A DNA stretch of 64,000 nucleotides. Source: Balaenoptera acutorostrata. Taxonomy: Eukaryota; Chordata; Mammalia; Artiodactyla; Balaenopteridae. The DNA lies in assembly GCF_949987535.1 (NCBI RefSeq), contig NC_080069.1:37313269-37377268 (forward strand), given 5' to 3'. Below the pieces are notes generated by a model. The model was not told where the DNA came from. It saw only the letters and a program-made list of their open reading frames with translations, and did no database searches. Shown one piece after another: positions 56,001 to 64,000 of this stretch; within the stretch, counting starts at the first letter, position 1, and each line of letters opens with the position of its first letter. The position numbers and the translations under genes are program-made.

Positions 56001-58879
56001 CATTCATGCCTAATAAATTTTCTTCCCCTGTCACATCACACACCCCATAATATGTTCCCCCAGGTGTGCTGAACACAGCAGCCTGACTCACTGCACCCTC
56101 AATGGGAAAACTGTGTCCAGTTGGGGGGCCTTTATAGCACCGAAAGGGCAGGCCAGGGCTGGGGGATAGTAGGAAAAAGTTAATGCCCACAGATAAGGAG
56201 AAACACCATCAAGTGTTCATGAACCTCCTTGCACAAGCCCCAGACAGGCCAGGGTAACTAAAACGCCCACTGCACTCTCCCTTCATAGACACTTGCAGGT
56301 CAAGATTTCCCAGGCCTGGGTCTCAGGGGTTTTCTAATGCACTGTCCTCAGCTAGGCCAACGCAGTAGCAAAGTGCCAAGGTGACATGTAGCAGGGGAAG
56401 GTTTTCAGCTCCTTTCAATGGTGGATTTGTCGAGCTCTTCAATAGGGAAACAAATAGACCTACACTTAGAGCTTGGCCGGGTGGACATGGAGGTGGGTGA
56501 ATTCCTGGTACTAGAATGAAGCTCAGTAAAGTGAAAAGGCAGGTTAACAGACAGAGCTTACCATAAATTCTCTAGAATAGGGAATAAGGCAATCAATAAT
56601 CATACCTTACCTTGTTTCCTTTTTGATTAGGTTGGAAAATTATTGTTTTCAGTCTAGCTTTCCTTTCTGTCACAAAGAATGGTCCATGGATTGTTAGGGA
56701 TTCAGCTCAGAAGAAATAGTGGATTGAGGAATCCCAGGGCCCAGCACTCCCACAGGCCCCACTGTCTTCAAAGAGCTAGGCAGCTATGCGTTATCACAGG
56801 ACCTTGGCCCGCCTAAATGATTAGACCCAGGTGTAGCCACTCCATGGACTAACCAAACGGGAATGAGCTGGGCCAATGGGTTCTCACTCTTGGGAACTTG
56901 GTTTGAGGAGGGAGAGAATCGGGCTGTGGGAACCCAAGCTGAAAGGATGCAGAAAGAGGAGACACGTGAAGTACAGAAGAAGCCACAAGAGGCCATAAAC
57001 AAGCCGAAGTTTTAAGGAAACCACGTTATGAGGAAGAAGAGGATATGAGCAGGATGGAGAGGAGCCGGTTAATAAAGATAAGAGAAGCAAGAAGACACAG
57101 AAGAAGGTGAGGCCGAGAGAGAGGCCAAGCCGAGGTGGAGGTGGGACACTGTAGAGAAGATGCTGATGCTCTCAGGAGCTGTGAAGCATCAGGGAAGGAG
57201 CCCCAAGTGCCCCAGCTCCTAATCTTTCACCCCCAAGAGGCTGGCTCTTTTCCTGACATAGTAAGCTCAATACACCTCACCTCCTGAGCCAGCCTGAGAT
57301 CGCCTCTGTTCCTGGGATCCAAAGAACCTGGGAAACACAGCTGAGACACCTGAATGAAAAATGTACACACTAGGAACTGGGAGAAAATGGGTATTTTCCA
57401 CCAGATCTCTGCTGGTTTCTGCGGAACTGTGAATCACAGGCGTGGTGCAAAAAAGATGGATGTGGGAAATTTTGCCTGAGTTTTATAAAAGTGGGCAGGT
57501 GGTAGATTCCACCACATCGTGAACTTTGACTCCATGTTGTGCAGGATTCTAGGATAGAAAAATCAGACCAAAGGAGGTGGTCACAAGAGCCAGGAATGGA
57601 TTCTGAAGAACATTTGCAGCAGATTAAGCACATTTGCTTTTCTAAAAGTAGTGTGGAGGTTCAAAAATCTCCTGGTAGAATATGTTTTTATAAGAGTTGA
57701 CTTTCTTCACCTTTGCTACAATGTGAAAACCATTCTCTAAAATAAACTTGAAAATCAAACACATCATCAAAGGTGGTGAATTAGGCCCTTTGAAATAAAC
57801 CTTCTCCTCGGTCCTTGAGCATTGTCTCCTTTGAAGTTGACTTTCTCCAACAATAATGTGTGATTTGTCTGCTTTCCTAAATTCTTCCTGCCCAATTACC
57901 ACCACTGTCTGTTAGCAAGATGAGCCAAATCGCTCTCCCAGATAGAGGTAATTGTATTAGCAGTTTGCTAACGGCATCTTCATTCTCTGCTTCCTCCTCC
58001 TCCTCCTCTTCCTCCTTTTTAACGGGAAGCAGCTTTTATCAACAGTCTATTTCCAGAAGCCAAAAAGCCTATATATACACTTTCAACTACCCCGTATCCC
58101 CAGGATGCCCATTCCCCCAAGCAGAGAGAGGCTACAAGTTGTCATACTGTTTTCAAGAGGCCCAGTCTTGTCCCCCTCCTCCACACGCATCCCAACTAGG
58201 AAACCCAGTAGCAGTTCTGGTTTTTCCATCAACACCTGCTGCAGCTCTTTAGTGAAACAGGTTTAGGGTTGGAGGGGGTATATCAGAGCTCAGGTTTTAT
58301 TAGAAGCTGAATGATGAGGAAGACATAGGAAGACAGGGACCTAGACTAGCAAAGGTCTCTGTTTTCGGTCTCAGTAGTTTGGATCTTCACTGGTTTCATT
58401 GTTCTTTATGTTTCTAAATCAGATCCAGGCTTTCCACTGCCAGACATGGGCCCAGCCCTGGAGCCATAAACTTGAGCAGGTTCCTGGTTCAAAAGTTTGA
58501 AGTGATCAATTGGACATTTGCTCTGATCCCATCTACCTCAGGGAATGCAGTTTCTGGTGCAGTGCTGGGATATATGGTGAGATTGTCATACTAGACATCA
58601 GATCATCCTTGAGGAAATCATGGAGATACTAATATTTTCAGCTATCAAGATCTTTCCTTGTTGGACTCCAATTATTGAAACCAATCATTACCTGTGTAAT
58701 ATTGTTCTCCTCATGTCAAATGAGGGATTGCTGGTTCTCCTTGAACCACTGCATCCACAGCTGCAGGCAACACTGTGGTCTCTGAAACAAGGGACTGGTA
58801 CTTCAGCCACCATCTTGGATCCAAGAATTATCTTTAACTCTGTTAAAATAAAATTCTGTTTTGATCTCTAGCATCTCTT
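56001..58879. other. Non-coding stretch with a CTC repeat and weak repeats
   Basis: There is no supported gene. About 56780-57330 looks like an old unassigned repeat ('ccactccatggactaaccaa', 'gaggatatgagcaggatgga'). A short (TCC)n block lies at about 57990-58018 and gives a serine run in one frame. 57900-58080 otherwise looks unique. Confidence 0.35.
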
Positions 58880-59690
58880 TTTGGTTCTTAGGATTTCCTT
58901 CTCTTTGCTTTCATTGCCCATCTGTTTTTGCATGCTGTCTATCTATCCATTAGAGCCCTTAGCATATTAATCATAATTGTTTTAAATCCCAGGCTGCTAA
59001 TTCCAACATCCCTGCCATGTCTGGTTCTAAAGCTTGCTCTTTCTCTTCAAATTCTATGGGGGTTTTTTTCCCCTTTGGTTTGCCTTGTAATTTTTTTCCT
59101 GATAGCTGGACATAGTGTACTGGGTAAAAGGAACTGCTGTAAATAGACCTTTAGTAAGGAGGTTGTGAGGAGAGGAAGCATTCTATAGTCCTATGATTAA
59201 GTCTCAGCATTTAATAAGCCTGTGCGTCTAGACTATGAACTTCACACGTGTTTCTCAGTTTTTTTCTCCCCAACCCGCCATTAGATAGGACATGATGGCT
59301 AGAGCCTGCTATGTAGGGGCACTCCTATGGCTGGGTCCCTCTGGAGTGTTTAACTCCCAGAGTCATCTACACTGAACCTCCATCAATTCATCAATTACCA
59401 TTCCAATTTTCCTGCCTCCCTGTTTCCCACAGTGGTTTCTACTTGTGGATCTCCGCTCCTGTGAGCCACGGCTCCCTGTGTTCACCTGTCTGTCTCTTCA
59501 ATCTTGAGGGCAGCCGTTTCCCCTGTGTCTTCACTCCTTTTACAGATCCTAGAAGAGTTGTTGATTTTTCAGTCTGTTCAACTTTTTACTTGTTGTTAGG
59601 ACAAAGTGGTGACTGCTAATCTCCTTACATATGGAAATGGAAACAGAAAGTCCCCCCAAAATTTTTTAAGCCATTTTGTCCCCACCACTA
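58880..59690 (-). mobile_element. Probable old LINE-1-derived segment
   Basis: 'gcctgctatgtaggggcact', 'agctggacatagtgtactgg', 'gtaaaaggaactgctgtaaa' and 'agtcctatgattaagtctca' are phrases I associate with an old, non-coding LINE-1-linked mammalian repeat. Neither orientation nor family is certain. Confidence 0.35.
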
Positions 59691-60709
59691 TCCCGTGAAA
59701 CAAGAAAGTGAACAGTGTCACCACTATTCACGTTTTATGCTTCTTGTGGTGCACTCTTAAAGATAAGAACTGCCCTCTAATCCATCAGTTGACCTGAATC
59801 AAAAAACCTAACAGAAATCAGGGAAAAGCAAGGCCACTGACCTGAAAGTGACTGCTTGACTGTTTGGTACCCAAGGGCCTTCCATGGGAAAGGAGGATCC
59901 TCAAGTCTACTGGCTTTAGATGGATGCTTAGTTGGGTGCTCTGTGCACAGTAATGTTGAACCAGTTCTGAAAGAGGAAGTGCCTGAAATGACAATGTTTG
60001 GGAAATGTAGGCAAGACCCAGGTAATTGTTTCTTCTGAATGGAATTAGTGCTGGGAGGAGGAGACCAGTGATTTGGGGTGATCATTTCTTTGGGTGATTT
60101 TGTTAATTATCTGTGGCAGATACTGCAAAATATTTCAACATCATTTCCAACTCTGTCTAGAATGTGTCCCTGCTCTGTAGAGGCTAAAAAGGGAAAGACC
60201 ACCCTTCCCAGACTCCCCTAAAAACCAATTATTAGACTCAGTTGGAACTGCATTCTCAAGGGAGTGGGCAAGTGTTCTAGACTGTACCAAATAGATGCAT
60301 CCATGAGAGACTTGGAAATCAGCAGTGAGCAATGGCAGGTGGCATAGTGAGGGGAAGTGGGATCTCCTAGCAAGCACTTGTTGGAATGCTTTTGTTCTAT
60401 GACAGCCTTGGCCAAGTTTCTCTCTGTGGTCTCAGCAGCATATGATCTGGATTGTTGGCAGTGAGGACAGTGAGGTTTCTGCTAAAAAAACCATTTCATT
60501 GTGTGGTTGGTTTTCTTCTGGTTGCTTATTCCTGACTATTTAATATCCAAGCTTAGTTCCCTGGTACTTGTGGAAATTCTGTACTAAATGCTTCACTAGC
60601 TGGACTCTTATGGTTGAGAAAGCCTGGCCTCTTCATTGTTTCCAGGCGATGGAGTGGCAGCTGGATGGCCGCATGGTCAGTTCAGTTCACTTCCTTCTCT
60701 CTTCTCCAG
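59691..60709. other. Non-coding stretch, no gene supported
   Basis: About 60110-60450 ('aatgtgtccctgctctgtag', 'atgcatccatgagagacttg') may be an old interspersed repeat. Nothing else is recognised. Confidence 0.4.
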
Positions 60710-60873
60710 TGCTCCCAAGCAATCAGACTCCAGGGAATGGAAAGGGATTCTGAAGGACCAGCCAAGAGACCAAAACCTAATTTTAAAAATATACTAGATG
60801 AACAATCTGAAAAGTTAGGAATTTCCTCACAAACTCTAAACCAAAAACACTTCCGCTATGTTTATGTTCAAAG
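60710..60873 (+). CDS. Candidate unidentified coding exon
   Basis: A pyrimidine tract ending in AG (60691-60709, 'ttccttctctcttctccag') precedes the segment, and 'aag|gtacag' follows at 60871-60879, a reasonable donor. An ATG at 60737 has G at -3 and G at +4. From it the frame is open, reading 'MERDSEGPAKRPKPNFKNIL' then 'DEQSEKLGISSQTLNQKHFR' and 'YVYVQR' to the donor (phase 2). The composition is charged and protein-like and the segment is not in a repeat I recognise. I do not know the protein. Alternatives are a retrocopy fragment or a chance frame, since the frame runs on past the donor to a stop at 60944-60946. Confidence 0.3.
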
Positions 60874-61408
60874 GTACAGATCTCAAAGAAATTCATTATA
60901 TCTTGTATTTTATATAGGAAGCCCACTTCAAATGGCCTTAATATAGTTAAAATTCTTTTAAGAAAAAGAAATTTGAAAAGAAAATGTTGTTAGTCCAATT
61001 CATTATTGGAAAGAAGAGTGTGAAGTAAATTTTTTTTTTCCTGTCACTTCTTTTACATTTCTGAATTTAGAACTTTTTATTGGGTTTTAACATCATATTT
61101 CAATGTTTCATAACTGTACTCCTCAAAAGATAATTTTTAAGCAAGTTCACTTTTTCTGAGAATCATGTTTAGATCTGCTATTTTCCCTATCAGGGCAGCC
61201 TACCCATATTTAGAATCTGGAGGTTGACTTGGGTCTGTAGGTTTATGTAATAAAAAGAACTCATTCACTAATTCACACCTTAAAACTATGGCCCAGAAGC
61301 TTTGGACACCATAAGCATACAAATAAACATTTAATAAATAAGTAATAATGGTGGAAGAGGGTAGACGAAAGACTGTTAAGCTCTTCGTATAAGTGGCAGT
61401 CTCTGAAA
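60874..61408. other. AT-rich non-coding stretch
   Basis: Contains a T run near 61029-61040. Nothing else is recognised. Confidence 0.5.
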
Positions 61409-61944
61409 ATAGTTTGCTATTCACTTGACTCGGAAAACTCCACAAAATCATGTAAATCAAGAGGTTCAAATTGTTGTGTTCACTTTAAGAACACCCAGGA
61501 AACTGCCCAGAGCCATCAAGGTTATGCATATCTGAAAAGATGTCATTTTACAGAATCAATGTGTGCCATTCCATCCTTACAATGGCAGAGTTGGTGAGTG
61601 TGCCAGGCCCAAGAGTGGAGCTGGATATAGGGTCAGTGGCCCAAAAAGAGTGCTGAATTTTTGCTGCACATGCGTAAAAATGCAGAGAGTAATGGTGAAC
61701 TTAAGGGTTTAGATGTAGATTCTCTGGTCATTGAGGACATCCAGGTGAACGAAGGCCCCAAAATGCACCACTGAACTTATAGATCTATGTGAGAGCCTAC
61801 TGCCACATTGAGATGATCCTTACTAAAAAAGAGCAGATTGTTCCTAAACCAGAGGAGGAAGTTGAACAGAAGAAAAAGATATCCCAGAAGAAACAAAAAC
61901 TTAAGGCCAGAATAAATTCAGCACAAAATAAATACAAATAAAAG
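61409..61944 (+). pseudogene. RPL17P: RPL17 processed pseudogene
   Basis: Translation in shifting frames recovers ribosomal protein L17 (uL22) from near its N-terminus to its C-terminus: '[18 protein letters not shown]', '[11 protein letters not shown]', '[20 protein letters not shown]', '[20 protein letters not shown]' and '[14 protein letters not shown]'. No introns interrupt it, so it arose from spliced mRNA. The start codon is ATA, a 1-base insertion follows the first block, about six codons are missing near residue 45, there is an in-frame stop after 'GPKMHH', and further shifts follow. A 3' UTR-like tail with AATAAA ends it, without a clear poly(A). The parent acts in the large ribosomal subunit; this copy cannot encode it. 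Confidence 0.95.
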
Positions 61945-62089
61945 TTGTTTTTTTTTTAAGTTTGTTAACAAAAGCTAGGAGACTTCTTTCATTTTGGCAT
62001 TGAATGTAGAAAGACATTGGAACTACAGGAGGATGTGGGCAGGTCTTAAGTGCTATAAAAGGAATTTGATGATGTCCGTAGAAGAGATT

Positions 62090-62880
62090 TCCCCATCTTG
62101 GTAAACTCCTCTCACCCAGTTTCACAGGCCAGACCTGGGAGTCATTCTTCTTGCTTGTCCCTCCCTCTCTCCTCACCAGACTTCTTAGTTCCAGTTCTAG
62201 CATGTTTCTTGAATTCATCCACATCTTCCAAGTCTCCTGGCAGCGTCCTAGTCCAGCTAAACATCATCTGGCCTAACATCATCATCCTAACTGGCCTCCC
62301 TGTTCCCTCACCTGGCCTCCTATAACCCATTCTCTTCACAGTAGCCAGAGCCATCCTTTTGCGCCGCTCAGCAGACCACACCCATGCCTCCACACTCATG
62401 CCTGGGTCCTGCCTTCCTCACCAGGCTCACTCCGCCTACCCTCCTCTGCCGTAATCCATCATAATCCTTCCAGTTCTTCAGCGCACCAAGCTCCTCTCTC
62501 TGTAAGAGCCCACACAAGAGAACGGCTCATCTGCCTGGAACATCCTCCACTGACTCTTCATAGATTCACCCAGGTCTGAGCTGTCACTTTTCAAGCTAAG
62601 CTCTCTCCCGCTCCCTCACTGAACCTTCATATCTAGGTGGTGTCACCCCTCCCCACAGCCCCTCCTTCTCCCCCAGCACCCTGTTATTTTTCTATGGAAC
62701 ATCTCACAATTTATAATTATATATTTACACGGGTCTTTTCTCATTTATGTCTCTCCCTCATTAGACTTTAAGCTTCTCCAAGGCCAAGATCTTCCCTGTC
62801 TTGTTCACCATTGTGTTTCTAGAGCCTAGCACTGTGCCTGGCACATAGCAGGTTCTTATGCATATCTGTTTTAATTTCTG
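62090..62880 (+). mobile_element. L2 LINE, 3' part
   Basis: 'atcatcctaactggcctccc', 'tctgcctggaacatcctcca', 'taagcttctccaaggccaag', 'tgttcaccattgtgtttcta' and 'agcactgtgcctggcacata' follow L2 ORF2 end and 3' UTR order on the plus strand. The frames are broken. Confidence 0.88.
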
Positions 62881-63059
62881 GACAGATCAAGAAATCACTT
62901 AGGAGGAGTGATTTAGCAGTAATCAGCAAAAGAGAAATCCAACTTATCAACAAAACTCCAGTTAAAAACAAATCTAGCCATTACCTCCATAAATTGAGGA
63001 GAAGGAAATGACAATTAATTACACATAAAGCTCACTCCGTGGTTGTTTCCACCTACAAG

Positions 63060-63650
63060 TCTGCAAAAAAATATAGATAAAGGTTCTTAAAATTGGACCT
63101 GCAGTCACCAGTTTGCAAAACAGCTTGCATTACCTACTACCATTGAAGATAAGCATACCCAGTAATCCCACCCTTACTGTATAACCAACAGAAATGTGTG
63201 CAAGAATGTTCAGAGCTGCATTATTCATAACAGTCCCAAACTGGAAACCACCCAGTGTCCACCAACAGTAGGCTAAATAAGTAAATTGTGGTTTAGTCAT
63301 ACAGTAGAACACAACTACAACCACAGGATGAATTTCACAAACATAATGGTGAGAAGGAAAAAAAAGAAAAAGAAAAGCAGATGCCAAAGCTATATACTAT
63401 ATGATTTCACTTATATAGAACTTGAAAAACCAGACAAAACCAATGTATTCTTAAATGTAAATGCAAAGGGACAGCAGAAAACTGATTGCCATAAAATCAG
63501 GATAATAGTTACCTTTGGGGAAAGGAAGAGATATAAGGGGGTCTCTGTATTGCTGATAAAGTTCTATTTCTTGATCAGGGTGATAGCTACATAAGTGTCC
63601 ACTTTCAGGCAAATATCGAACTGTTTTTTAAAAAAACTAAATATGCGTAA
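63060..63650 (+). mobile_element. LINE-1 ORF2 end and 3' UTR, old
   Basis: 'agagctgcattattcataac', 'actggaaaccacccagtgtc', 'tactatatgatttcacttat' and 'ttgatcagggtgatagctac' are the L1 ORF2 C-terminal region and 3' UTR on the plus strand. The frames are broken by stops. Confidence 0.85.
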
Positions 63651-63654
63651 GAAT

Positions 63655-63800
63655 TAGATGTTGAAAATACAGGTTCTTGGTCCCACATCCAAGATAGTCT
63701 GATCCAATGAGTGTGACTCAGGCTCAGGAAGCTACACTTTTAATAAAGAACTTGAGAGATTCTAACATATGTGGTCCTCAGGCCAGGCTTGGGGAAATGA
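63655..63800. mobile_element. MER20-type hAT DNA transposon fragment
   Basis: 'caggttcttggtcccacatc', 'gactcaggctcaggaagcta', 'cttgagagattctaacatat' and 'gtggtcctcaggccaggctt' match MER20 order in diverged form. Confidence 0.6.
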
Positions 63801-64000
63801 AGATTGACAACCTCATAGCTGGAAAGAGATTTAAAGGATGGTCAGAAAGCTTACCCTGATTCCCAATCTAGTGCTCTAGCTTGATCAGCTGAGGGTCTTC
63901 AGGTTCATCCCTTCAAGTCCTTTTGATTTGGCATGGTACCCATCATAAGGAAGAGAGATGCAAAGACAGCTCAAAACCAGAAACAGTTTAGGTAACCTTC

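Overview
This is mammalian nuclear DNA, almost certainly from a cetacean (whale or dolphin). The main evidence is a set of tRNA-Glu-derived CHR-type SINEs, which carry the cetartiodactyl head 'cttccctggtggcgcagtgg' followed by a B box. The youngest copies are of the cetacean form. There are also artiodactyl-style LINE-1 3' ends and older pan-mammalian layers (MIR, L2, MER20, MER5A, Tigger1). No ruminant-specific BovB or Bov-tA copies were seen. Nothing resembles bacterial genes, operons, CRISPR or phage.

I see no intact protein-coding gene. The window reads as intergenic or deep-intronic sequence. The only recognisable gene-derived sequence is a decayed RPL17 processed pseudogene (61409-61944, +). 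Two short stretches have protein-like open frames I cannot identify: a candidate exon with splice-site-like borders at 60710-60873 (+), and an isolated 71-codon frame at 53290-53505 (+). Nearly all other open frames fall in repeats or simple sequence.

Layout. 0-6 kb: a SINE, an L2 LINE interrupted by a 271-bp foreign segment, a second SINE, the matching inverted 271-bp segment, and an ERV LTR fragment. 7-16 kb: MIRs, an internally deleted Tigger1, a SINE, MER20-type copies, a perfect X-box-like motif and two copies of an unassigned repeat. 18.5-21.9 kb: an antisense L1 inside an ancient repeat, an LTR-like repeat and a SINE. 26.5-31 kb: a three-level nest (SINE in L1 in ancient repeat), then another SINE inside an older repeat. 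32.5-36.5 kb: a second inverted duplication (479/478 bp). 36.9-43 kb: simple repeats, polypurine tract, promoter-like and enhancer-like candidates, a short L1. 44-46.4 kb: three SINEs, two of them a young inverted pair. 47-64 kb: MIRs, hAT elements, a long CA-derived array, L1 3' ends, the candidate exon, the RPL17 pseudogene and an L2.

The most unusual signal is a pair of independent local inverted duplications. 1655-1925 matches the reverse complement of 4982-5252 (271 bp each, ungapped, 11 mismatches by eye). 32535-33013 matches the reverse complement of 36010-36487 (about 93%). Both have about 3 kb between arms, similar centre-to-centre distance (about 3.3 and 3.5 kb), no poly(A) and no target-site duplication that I can see. 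In each pair one arm is clearly the acceptor or the donor from its repeat context. They look like products of replication template switching rather than transposition.
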